Source of the DNA: GWE2-42-39 sp034003625
GTDB lineage: Bacteria > Bacteroidota > Bacteroidia > Bacteroidales > Prolixibacteraceae
Length of the DNA stretch: 64,000 nucleotides
Assembly (NCBI GenBank): GCA_034003625.1
Contig: JAVEYG010000023.1
Span: 1-64,000 of the forward strand
Reading direction: 5' to 3'
How positions within the stretch are numbered: position 1 is the stretch's first letter; every line of letters begins with the position of its first letter. A program made the position numbers and the translations under genes. Below the pieces are notes generated by a model that worked only from the letters and a program-made list of their open reading frames with translations, was not told where the DNA came from and did no database searches. Of the stretch, positions 54,687 through 63,195 are shown piece by piece.

Positions 54687-55820
54687 TTAATCTTCTTTTA
54701 AAATAGCTGACACACACCACAATACCGGAGCCTGACCATGTAGGTCTCCAACATTACGTTTCCGGTCCAAATAGTACTGTCTGTCATTTTTTTTGTTCGT
54801 GCCCTCACAAACTTCCTGTATTTCCCCGTTTTTATTAATATAGGATGTTAGGCCAAGCCATGCTCTGCTTGCCGCCACAGCGTAATTAGCTTTATCAATC
54901 CACCCGTTTTTTATGCCGGTTATCATTGCAAATGCAAACATTCCAGTACAGGATGTTTCTGGCCAGGAATCAGGATCATCAATTAATTGTCTCCACGTAC
55001 CGTTTTCTGCCTGATATTTCAAAAGGGAAGCCATCATTCTTTTATATCCCTCCATGATCCTTGCCCGATAAAGATTGTTTTCGGGAAGAGAAGTCAATAA
55101 TTCTGTCATTCCGGCAGCCATCCAACCATTTCCCCGGCCCCAAAAGAATGGAACATCCGGAGCATGATAGAAAAAGCCGTTAGGTTGCTGCAACGAGTCA
55201 AGATAGAGTACCATTTCTCTCGCAGCCCTTTCGATATATTTCAATTCCCCGGTTGCCCGATATGCCTGCACTTGGACAGCGCTTATCATGTACATATCAT
55301 CGATCCACATTCGGGTCTGGGGAGTGAACCCTTTTTCATAATACATTTTTGCCTCTTCGGATGCACTCGAACCGGTTGGTAGCTCCCACTGTTGATCGGC
55401 GAAATTTTTACCCAGTTTCAGATATTTAGGATTATGCGTAATAACATATAGTTCCAATGGAACTGCTCCAAAAACAGTAAAGTCGACATGATTAGGTACT
55501 GGCACCAGCGAAGAATCTGCATCAAATAACGGTTCGAAACGATCTGTCAATTTTTTAATTAACTGTTTATCTTCACTTAATCTGGCAAAAGTTAAAGCGC
55601 CATACCAGGTACACACTTCAGGATATACAATTGATTTCTGGGGTTCAGGCCATAAATGGTTATAATGTGGGGATTCTGCAAAATGCTCTGCAACGCGTTT
55701 CCCTACTTCAACTGGAGAGCACACCTCTGTCCAATATTTCAAATCGGAATTCTCTTTTTGACTATAACTTTGCATCGCAAAACACAGAATAATAATGTGA
55801 AACAGCATTAATCTATTCAT
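54687..55820 (-). CDS. GH105 unsaturated rhamnogalacturonyl hydrolase (YteR-like)
   Basis: 377 residues with a signal peptide (about 1-20, ending SYSQ) and the alpha/alpha-barrel pattern: ESPHYNHLWP, YGALTFARLS, MWIDDMYMISAVQ (about 168-180, with the catalytic Asp), VPFFWGRGNGWMAAGM (about 222-237), DSWPETSCTGMFAFAM (about 284-299) and GDLHGQAPVLWCV at the end. It removes the unsaturated uronic acid that lyases leave on oligosaccharides. It is separated from susD by the 40-base palindrome at 55854-55893. Confidence 0.9.
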   Translation of the reverse strand: MNRLMLFHIIILCFAMQSYSQKENSDLKYWTEVCSPVEVGKRVAEHFAESPHYNHLWPEPQKSIVYPEVCTWYGALTFARLSEDKQLIKKLTDRFEPLFDADSSLVPVPNHVDFTVFGAVPLELYVITHNPKYLKLGKNFADQQWELPTGSSASEEAKMYYEKGFTPQTRMWIDDMYMISAVQVQAYRATGELKYIERAAREMVLYLDSLQQPNGFFYHAPDVPFFWGRGNGWMAAGMTELLTSLPENNLYRARIMEGYKRMMASLLKYQAENGTWRQLIDDPDSWPETSCTGMFAFAMITGIKNGWIDKANYAVAASRAWLGLTSYINKNGEIQEVCEGTNKKNDRQYYLDRKRNVGDLHGQAPVLWCVSAILKED

Positions 55821-55853
55821 AATTTATTGCATAAATGTTTAAAATAATTTACC

Positions 55854-55893
55854 ATCTTAACCATGTACTATATAAATAGTACATGGTTAAGAT
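55854..55893. promoter_or_regulatory. Perfect 18-bp-arm palindrome between susD and the enzyme genes
   Basis: ATCTTAACCATGTACTAT (55854-55871) and its exact complement (55876-55893) are separated by ATAA. It lies between the susD stop and the GH105 start. No T-run follows, so it is not a standard terminator. It could be an RNA processing or stabilising stem between susCD and the enzyme genes, or a protein-binding site. Confidence 0.6.
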
Positions 55894-55923
55894 AAACTAT
55901 AAGAGTCCTTTTATAAAAATAGT

Positions 55924-57723
55924 CTATTGATATCCCGGATTTTCAACCAGATTGGGATTAATCCCCGTCCGAGACAGTGTAATCGGTAAATAATAGTGTT
56001 TTTCATCAAAATACGGACTGGGACTTCCTGATACATTATTAACCAGAGCAATTTTGAACTTTGTCGATAATACGTCATATTGCCCCTCAACAATAGAAGC
56101 TCCATCAAGAATAAACCGCAATCCCTGATAAGAATGTGTAAGTTCCTGCTTGGCTACTCGCCAACGTCGTAAATCAAAATAACGATTCCCTTCGAAAGCC
56201 AGCTCAACTTTACGTTCACGACGGACATCCTCCCGTGTAACAGAACTTAATTCAGGCATGCCTGCACGCTTCCTGATTTCGTTTACCGCCCAAAGAGCGT
56301 CACTACTTTTATTCAATTCAATGGCTGCCTCAGCATAATTTAGTAATATCTCTGCATGTCGAAAAACTATATAATCTGTTTTTGAAAAATTAATCGCCTG
56401 TTCAGTTGCCATGTCTTTGTCCAAATATTTTAAAACTCCAAAATTTGTTTTACGTCCATACGATTTGGATTTACAAAGAACCCCTTTGTAGGAACCTACC
56501 CTTTCCCATTTTCCATCGAATTCAATCGCATCGTGATAATCAAGGATGAAGTCGCCGTTTACGTGAGTCCACGGCGTTCCATGTCCATAGACCGATGCTT
56601 TAAAGCGCGGATCCTTCTTCCCCCAAAGTTCTTCGACGGTAAACAAATGACCATTGTTTACACCTGTGGATATTTTCTGCCGGTCAATGACTCCTGACGT
56701 TCCGTCGATATTGTCATACGACTCTACCATCTCTAAATAAACGCAAGAGTGTTGACCGCTTCCCCATACATTATAGGGAAGGGGGATATTTAATATATCC
56801 CAAGCATGACCGATACCAGCCTTCCCATCAAAACGCTGTGAAAAAATCACTTCACTATTATTCTCATCCAAGAATATGTTGCGATAATTCGCTACTTTAT
56901 CGGCACCTTTATTATATAATGCAAACATCCCGCTTGAAATAATTGACTTCGAGGCATCGTACGAAGCCTGCCAGTATGTGGTAGCCTTATTTGAGGGAAT
57001 CCCAACAACCCCATCAAGTTGAACCGAGCCCCATTGAGCAATACTGGCAGCATACATGGCGGCTCGGCTTTTCAATGCAACTGCGGCATATTTGGTTGCT
57101 CTCCCATCCCCAAAAACTTCCGGAAGGTCTTCTGCAATTTCATCAATCTCAGTAAGTATAAACTGATAGACATCGTCTTCTTTATCGCGCTTGGGATAAA
57201 GTTCTTCCTCTGGATCGTTTAACTGCTGTACCCAGGAAATCAAGGGAACGCCTCCATATCGTTTTACCAAATTAAAATAGGCAAATGCCCGGAGGAAACG
57301 CGCCTCAGCCAATCGTTGTTTTTTATAGCTTTCTTTCAAATCCAATGCTCCCATTTTTTCAATGAAGATGTTCAATTTACGAATGGTCGGATACCCCCAC
57401 CACTCAAAATACCCACCTTTTATTGTAATCCAATTTGACTTTGGAGCACTTATCCAACTAGGTTGTGTCTCATCAGATATCGTTACGGCGTCAAGGGCCC
57501 TGATTTGTGATAAACTACCACTATTCAAAGGCTTATCATAAGGCATTTCAAAATAAAACCGCATTTCTGAGTAACACTCGTTAAGATAGTCATCAATCAG
57601 GACAGGATCGGACCAAAGGGTGGCATCAGTAATGGTATCCAGAGGTTTTTTGTTTAGTACTTCTTCCTCACATGCATTAAAAATAAATGCAGAGATTATT
57701 ACTAATATTAGTATTCTTTTCAT
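55924..57723 (-). CDS. SusD/RagB-family surface glycan-binding lipoprotein
   Basis: 599 residues with lipobox FNAC (about 15-18). The SusD N-terminal pattern NKKPLDTITDATLW is followed by RLAEARFLRAFAYFNLVKRYGGVPLI (about 130-155), and the conserved C-terminal block has AVNEIRKRAGMPEL (about 475-488) and ERKVELAFEGNRYFDLRRW (about 500-518). It caps the SusC encoded just upstream and binds pectin-derived oligosaccharides. It is full length, unlike the broken copy at the left edge. It follows susC by 12 bases. Confidence 0.95.
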   Translation of the reverse strand: MKRILILVIISAFIFNACEEEVLNKKPLDTITDATLWSDPVLIDDYLNECYSEMRFYFEMPYDKPLNSGSLSQIRALDAVTISDETQPSWISAPKSNWITIKGGYFEWWGYPTIRKLNIFIEKMGALDLKESYKKQRLAEARFLRAFAYFNLVKRYGGVPLISWVQQLNDPEEELYPKRDKEDDVYQFILTEIDEIAEDLPEVFGDGRATKYAAVALKSRAAMYAASIAQWGSVQLDGVVGIPSNKATTYWQASYDASKSIISSGMFALYNKGADKVANYRNIFLDENNSEVIFSQRFDGKAGIGHAWDILNIPLPYNVWGSGQHSCVYLEMVESYDNIDGTSGVIDRQKISTGVNNGHLFTVEELWGKKDPRFKASVYGHGTPWTHVNGDFILDYHDAIEFDGKWERVGSYKGVLCKSKSYGRKTNFGVLKYLDKDMATEQAINFSKTDYIVFRHAEILLNYAEAAIELNKSSDALWAVNEIRKRAGMPELSSVTREDVRRERKVELAFEGNRYFDLRRWRVAKQELTHSYQGLRFILDGASIVEGQYDVLSTKFKIALVNNVSGSPSPYFDEKHYYLPITLSRTGINPNLVENPGYQ

Positions 57724-57735
57724 AATAAATCAATT

Positions 57736-60700
57736 TTAAAGTGACAGATTTAATCCAAGTGTGATGGTACGCATTTGCGGATAATAATATCCGGTCCATC
57801 CGCTCTTCCCTTCAGGATCAATGGTATATTTATTCAATTGGCTTATGGTAAACAGATTTGTGCCAGCAATATATAACCGTAAATTTTCAATGCCTACATG
57901 TTGCATCAACAATTTGGGCAAATTATAACCCAATGAAAAGGTTTTCAAACGAAGATAATCTGAATCCATGTAGTTAAAATCTGAGTTCCACTTATTTGAA
58001 CTTGCTCCGCCCAATCGCGGAACTAATCCATTTCGTTGATTATTCTCGGGAGTCCATCGTTCGTCGTACACTAAAACAGAATAATTGCTACCTGGGAATA
58101 AATTAATTTTTTGAGTAAATCCAAGCGCTCCCTGAAACAAAGCCTGCATGTCAAAATTCTTATAATTCAGGTTCAGGTTTATTCCTACCATCCAATGAGG
58201 CATGGTACCCTTACCAATTTCTACTTGGTCCCTCCAGTTCAGGATACCGTCATTATTTATGTCTTTATAACGGACATCACCCGGTTTGATGGATACATTC
58301 CCCTGGGTTTCATCATAGACATAATTGAGCGCATCGATTTCTTCCTGGGAGGTAAATAATCCGTCCGAAACGTAGCCATAGTCAATGTCCGTCCATTTGC
58401 CGGTTCTCTTGTATAAACGCTCCTCATCCTGATCATCATATTCCGGTTCATCAAAGAATCCCCATTTTGATCTGGCCCACGAAACGTTAGCGCTAATATC
58501 CCACCTTAGATCTTTCCACCTCCCTACATTGCCCACGTTCAATTCAAATCCACGGGTGTTTATATTGTTCAAATTTTCTGTCGGTAATTCTGCCCCGAAG
58601 GTATCGGGAAGGGATCTAACCCTTTTCCCTGGAATACCATCCCTTTCCCTGTAAAAGAAATCCAATTCTCCATATAAGACACGTTGCTTTAATCCAAAAT
58701 CCAATCCCACATTGTATATCGTCATTTCTTCCCAGGTTAATAAAGGATTTGCCAGTCCGGTGGCAACCAGACCTGCTGTTGGGTTCGAACCAATGAGGTA
58801 AATCTCGCCATATCTGTAACCGGAAAGGTATTGAAAATTACCAACGGCATCGTTTCCTGTTTTGCTGAAACTGGCCCGCAACTTCATATTTTCCAGAGCA
58901 GGCACGCTTTCTTTCATAAAATTCTCTTCTGATATACGCCATCCCAAAGATATACTTGGGAAAACCCCCACCCGTTCATCCGGACTGAATTTTGCAGATT
59001 TATCAACGCGTAAAGTACTTTCCAGTAAATACTTTGACTTGAAATCATAGTTTAAACGTCCTATATAACTTGTTCTCCCCATTTCAGAAGCACCGTCATT
59101 AACTTTTTGATTGGCCAGTGAACCTGCAAAAGCATAATCCAGAGAATATGTTTTTTGACCATCACGGAAGGCATAAATCCCCATACTTTTAAAATCGATA
59201 ACTTCATAAAGTACCAAAGCAGTCACATGGTGGTCCCCAGCAAACGTACGATTAAAATTTAATGATACTTGTCCTGTCAGTGTCCTGTTTTTGCCAATAT
59301 TATAAGTTAATCCACGGTTATTTGCAACTGATACCTGTGTATAAGTATCATTGGAATTGTTATAAGTCCAGCTATCTACTAACCAGTCCCAACTTTTAGA
59401 ATCATTGTAATTCTGGTCATAGTTTACAAATGCTCTTGCAGATAACCCTTTTATACTAAAATCGTATGTAGCAGCAAGTGTCCCTTTAATATTCTGACTG
59501 TCTGTTTTTCTGTATCCGCCTATTTTACTGTTTGTCATGACAGGAAGTGAAACAGCAGCCCCTATTCCGGCATTGGCAATTTTGGTCTTATCAGGTAATT
59601 CCCCCTGAAAATAAGCTTTCGATGTCCAATATTCTTGCCATAAAGAACTTTGTTGTTCCTGGGCCCTAAAGGGAAAATCTCTGTTTTCAATAACACTTGA
59701 GAAGTCACATTGAATACTGAGCTTATCTGTGATTTTAGCGTCAATATTAGAACGAATATTATATCGCTGATATTCTCCTCCATTATTCTTAAAAAAAGAT
59801 AGTTGATCTAAATATCCTATAAACCCATAGTATTTGACTTTATCGCTTCCTCCCCGAACGGACAAATGATGTTGATGTTGTGGCGCCCAATCATTGGCGG
59901 CAAGTTTAAACCAATTGGTATTGGGATAATCAGGATTTGTTCCTGCATATAAAAGGTCTACTTCCTCCTGTATCCAAGGGGCTGTAGATGCTGGTAACCC
60001 TTGATTAAAATGTGATTCAAGCTCCAATTCAGCCTGTTGCCCGGAATTACATAGTTTAGGTAAGAAGGTAATACCTTGAATAGTATAATTACTTTGGAGA
60101 TTAATGATTGGTTTGCTAATATTTCCTCTTTTAGTGGTAACAAGAATTACTCCATTACCAGCCCTTGAACCGTAAATAGCAGCAGATGCATCTTTCAGCA
60201 CGGAAATGGATTCTATTTCGTTGGCAGCGATATTATTAAACGAAGATTCAACTCCATCCACTATTACTAACGGCGCACCAAACCCCCTGATACTTAAAGC
60301 CGCGGCATCGCCCCCAGGCAAACCGCTTTCCTGTTTGGTAATCAGGCCCGGCAAACGGCCTGTTAACGCATTGGTGGTGCTGGCAACAGGGGCAACAGTT
60401 AATTCTTCGGAGCTTACGGTAGCCACCGAGCCGGTGAGGTTTATTTTTTTCTGGGTGCCATACCCGATGGCAACCACTTCTTCTATTCCGATAGCATCTT
60501 CCTCCATCATTATATTTATATCTGTTTTGCCCGCAACCGCTATTTCCTGAGTCTGCATCCCAACAAACGAGAACACCAGAGTGGCATCCCCTGGAACGTT
60601 CGGAAGCGAATAATTTCCATCTGTATCGGTAATGGTTCCCTGAGTGGTACCTTTTACCACCACTGTAACTCCGGGCAGGGGAGAGCCGGAAGAGTCGGTG

Positions 60701-61116
60701 ACTTTACCCGATATCGTTAACTGACTTTGTTTCGAACTACCGGCTTGCTCTGTCGGAGTTGTTAAAACGATGAGATTGTTTTCTAAAAACCTGTAAAAAA
60801 CATCGGTTCCGACAAAAACCTTTTTCAGGACCTCTTCCACATTTCCTTTTAGTTCCATACTGACCTTGCGGTCGGCATCGATAACCTCATCCCTGTAAAG
60901 AAACTTGAAATTACTTTGTTCCTCAATTCTGTCAATAATTTCCCTGACAGACATATCACTCGCAGTTAGTGAAAGCTTTGTCTGTTGTGAATATACGCTT
61001 GCACTTAGCTGTAACAGACCCATCAGAAAAAATACGCTTGTTAGCTTCATAGTTCTTAGAATTTTTTGTAACACACCCCGACACCCAAAGTGTATTACCC
61101 TTTGCTTTTTTTTCAT
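57736..61116 (-). CDS. SusC/RagA-family TonB-dependent transporter with STN domain
   Basis: 1126 residues from the ATG at 61116; a TTG five codons earlier is less likely. Signal segment ending SASVYSQ, then STN domain (about 45-110; REIIDRIEEQSNFKFLYRDE), regulatory-like sandwich (about 130-200; GKVTDSSGSPLPGVTVVVKG), plug (AIGYGTQKK; ALSIRGFGAPLVIVDGVES) and barrel to the end (TLGLNLSL). It is the same architecture as the left-edge SusC, and the first 200 residues are very similar, so the two sigma/FecR/SusC sets are related. It takes up pectin fragments with the adjacent SusD and signals to the FecR upstream. Confidence 0.94.
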   Translation of the reverse strand: MKKKQRVIHFGCRGVLQKILRTMKLTSVFFLMGLLQLSASVYSQQTKLSLTASDMSVREIIDRIEEQSNFKFLYRDEVIDADRKVSMELKGNVEEVLKKVFVGTDVFYRFLENNLIVLTTPTEQAGSSKQSQLTISGKVTDSSGSPLPGVTVVVKGTTQGTITDTDGNYSLPNVPGDATLVFSFVGMQTQEIAVAGKTDINIMMEEDAIGIEEVVAIGYGTQKKINLTGSVATVSSEELTVAPVASTTNALTGRLPGLITKQESGLPGGDAAALSIRGFGAPLVIVDGVESSFNNIAANEIESISVLKDASAAIYGSRAGNGVILVTTKRGNISKPIINLQSNYTIQGITFLPKLCNSGQQAELELESHFNQGLPASTAPWIQEEVDLLYAGTNPDYPNTNWFKLAANDWAPQHQHHLSVRGGSDKVKYYGFIGYLDQLSFFKNNGGEYQRYNIRSNIDAKITDKLSIQCDFSSVIENRDFPFRAQEQQSSLWQEYWTSKAYFQGELPDKTKIANAGIGAAVSLPVMTNSKIGGYRKTDSQNIKGTLAATYDFSIKGLSARAFVNYDQNYNDSKSWDWLVDSWTYNNSNDTYTQVSVANNRGLTYNIGKNRTLTGQVSLNFNRTFAGDHHVTALVLYEVIDFKSMGIYAFRDGQKTYSLDYAFAGSLANQKVNDGASEMGRTSYIGRLNYDFKSKYLLESTLRVDKSAKFSPDERVGVFPSISLGWRISEENFMKESVPALENMKLRASFSKTGNDAVGNFQYLSGYRYGEIYLIGSNPTAGLVATGLANPLLTWEEMTIYNVGLDFGLKQRVLYGELDFFYRERDGIPGKRVRSLPDTFGAELPTENLNNINTRGFELNVGNVGRWKDLRWDISANVSWARSKWGFFDEPEYDDQDEERLYKRTGKWTDIDYGYVSDGLFTSQEEIDALNYVYDETQGNVSIKPGDVRYKDINNDGILNWRDQVEIGKGTMPHWMVGINLNLNYKNFDMQALFQGALGFTQKINLFPGSNYSVLVYDERWTPENNQRNGLVPRLGGASSNKWNSDFNYMDSDYLRLKTFSLGYNLPKLLMQHVGIENLRLYIAGTNLFTISQLNKYTIDPEGKSGWTGYYYPQMRTITLGLNLSL

Positions 61117-61201
61117 AAATTTGTTTGTCAATTAAGTTTAACTTCAGGACGCACCGGACCGTCAAATCATGGTGCTTCCTGTTGATTTATTTAAACACAT
61201 T

Positions 61202-61233
61202 AACCGGGGGAGGCCAATCCTCCGGTTTTTTTT
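61202..61233 (+). terminator. Hairpin plus T-run upstream of the second susC, pointing away from it
   Basis: AACC/GGTT and GGAGG/CCTCC form a stem with a small bulge, followed by eight T on the plus strand. It lies between susC and fecR, both on the minus strand. This is the same arrangement as at 3987-4014, and an exact TAAATTTG (61116-61123, matching TAnnTTTG) is on the plus strand near the susC start. Confidence 0.45.
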
Positions 61234-61242
61234 AGAGCTTAC

Positions 61243-62307
61243 CTATTTGATCCACACATTGTTCTTATCTATTGTAAAATCAAAACTTAATGTAACCTGT
61301 AAAGCTTTCATAACTTGCTCAATATTTTCCTCCCCGAAGCTTCCGCTGAATATTTTGGATTTCAGTTTTTCGTTTTCAATATGAATTTTCACATTAAACC
61401 ATCGTTCGAGTTTGACGGTGAGATTTTCAAATGTTTCACTTCTAAACCTTAGTTTGTTATCTTTCCATGAGGTGATCAGATCAGTATCCACATCTTCCAG
61501 GATAATAAATTGCTCTTTGTGATAACCTGTACTAATTCTCAGATCAGAATCATTTATTTTCCCTTCTTTCTTTATAAAGACGGCCTTTTGCCTGGGTTTA
61601 AGCAGTATGGTTTTGGGGGACCCGATTTTTCCCAGGTTCACCGATCCTTCTTCCAAAGTTGTCTCGATTATTCCCTCCTCAGGATAAGATTTTACATTAA
61701 AGCGAGTTCCCAAAACTTTTATTTTTACCGCATTGGTGACAACATAGAACGGAGCGTCTGCATTTTTGACCACATCAAAATATGCTTCTCCGTCAAGTTG
61801 AACTTCCCGCTCATTTTCCTCGAAAGTATCGGCACATTTTATCGTACTCCCTGAATTCAGCCATACAATAGAACCGTCGGGTAACTTAATTTGCGACTTT
61901 GATCCCAATGGTGCTGAAGTAGAATAATATTGCTTCCCTTCTGCTTGGATTTTCTTATTATTTGTCATTAAGTAAAAAGTCGCTCCCCCTAGCCCGAACG
62001 CAAAAATGAAGATTGCCGCGATTTTAATCCACTTACTGGCGATGTTTCGATTCAAAAGACTCCTTTTATGATTCTCGTTTATTATCGGTAATCCAGCTTT
62101 CCGCCCGATCTTTTCCCAGGCCTTTTGCATATCGATCCGGGAATATTTTTTTGCCTCTTTCGATTGATCCAGTATCAAACGGATTTGTTCATAGTAGGAC
62201 TGGTTCTCTTCTGATGAATTTATCCATTCATTAAATAAATCCAGTTCTGCGGAATTTGCATTTCCGCTAAGAACCTTGATGATAATATCGAAATCGATTT
62301 GCTTCAT
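61243..62307 (-). CDS. FecR-family anti-sigma factor
   Basis: 354 residues from MKQIDFD, chosen because GAGAAG lies before it; the frame is open 16 codons further. Cytoplasmic sigma-binding part (about 1-80), membrane segment (about 86-107; IAAIFIFAFGLGGATFYLM), FecR domain (about 130-230; LPDGSIVWLNSGSTI, LDGEAYFDVV, VLGTRFNVKSY) and C-terminal DUF4974-like domain (about 285-354; RFRSETFENLTVKLERWFNV). It should sequester the sigma factor encoded upstream until SusC signals. Confidence 0.93.
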   Translation of the reverse strand: MKQIDFDIIIKVLSGNANSAELDLFNEWINSSEENQSYYEQIRLILDQSKEAKKYSRIDMQKAWEKIGRKAGLPIINENHKRSLLNRNIASKWIKIAAIFIFAFGLGGATFYLMTNNKKIQAEGKQYYSTSAPLGSKSQIKLPDGSIVWLNSGSTIKCADTFEENEREVQLDGEAYFDVVKNADAPFYVVTNAVKIKVLGTRFNVKSYPEEGIIETTLEEGSVNLGKIGSPKTILLKPRQKAVFIKKEGKINDSDLRISTGYHKEQFIILEDVDTDLITSWKDNKLRFRSETFENLTVKLERWFNVKIHIENEKLKSKIFSGSFGEENIEQVMKALQVTLSFDFTIDKNNVWIK

Positions 62308-62402
62308 TTTATTGCTTCTCATATTCAAGACAACTTCATACAGCCGGTTTCCCACGCCGTTTTAGAAAAAATGTAAAAAAATTATTTCAGTCAGGTCACT
62401 TT

Positions 62403-62972
62403 TTAAAAGACCAACATTAGAAAAATAAAGACAAGAATCTCATTATCAATTAGAAACTGGCGAATTATCTTAACCGCTTTTCCAATCTGATTATTAACGG
62501 TTTTGCTGCTAATACCCATTTCCCGTGAAATCTCGTCATTGCTTTTTTCTTCAAACCGGCTTAACCGAAAAACTTCCCGGCATTTTGGCGGCAGGCTGTC
62601 GACAGCCTTATAAATAAAATAGCTCAATTCTTCCTCTTCTATTGCATCATTATAATCGTGATCGGGGTGTAAATGGAGTGCGTATTCTTCGAACTTCTTT
62701 TTTACTTCACCACGCTTGAGGTAATTCAGAGATTGGTTTCTTGTGGACTGAAAAAGATAAGATTTAATACTTGAGGAAATGGTCAGCGAATTCCGGTTTT
62801 CCCAAAGCTTTACAAACAGATCCTGTACGATATCCTCAGCGACGTCAAGCTCCAATCCATCTTTCTCAGCAAAATGACAGAGCATCGGATAGTACTCATT
62901 AAACAAGGCTTTGAAAGAAGCTACATTCCCTGCTCTTATGCCATTCAATATGTTTTGGTCCCGATGATTCAT
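62403..62972 (-). CDS. ECF RNA polymerase sigma factor
   Basis: 189 residues: region 2 (about 20-90; DVAEDIVQDLFVKLWENRNSL) and region 4 (about 120-175; LPPKCREVFRLSRFEEKSNDEISREMGIS), with a hydrophobic tail (LVFIFLMLVF) like the left-edge sigma factor. First gene of the pectin locus. The 62973-63195 gap upstream shows no gene and no clear attachment site. Confidence 0.93.
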   Translation of the reverse strand: MNHRDQNILNGIRAGNVASFKALFNEYYPMLCHFAEKDGLELDVAEDIVQDLFVKLWENRNSLTISSSIKSYLFQSTRNQSLNYLKRGEVKKKFEEYALHLHPDHDYNDAIEEEELSYFIYKAVDSLPPKCREVFRLSRFEEKSNDEISREMGISSKTVNNQIGKAVKIIRQFLIDNEILVFIFLMLVF

Positions 62973-63195
62973 TGGTTTATAAAATACAGATTTAGAATAT
63001 TTTAATTATTAATCTGTGCCAAGCAAGTACGTTTAGTTCCCACAAATGTATTCATTTTATAAAACTATTATCCGACTAAAACCGGGATTACGAATTTCCA
63101 GTACCGGTAATAGCCTGGATTATCAACAATAGGTTTCAATTTGTACTTATGCTGATGACACATATCTATAACAGGCTGTAGTAGAGTCATAAGCC

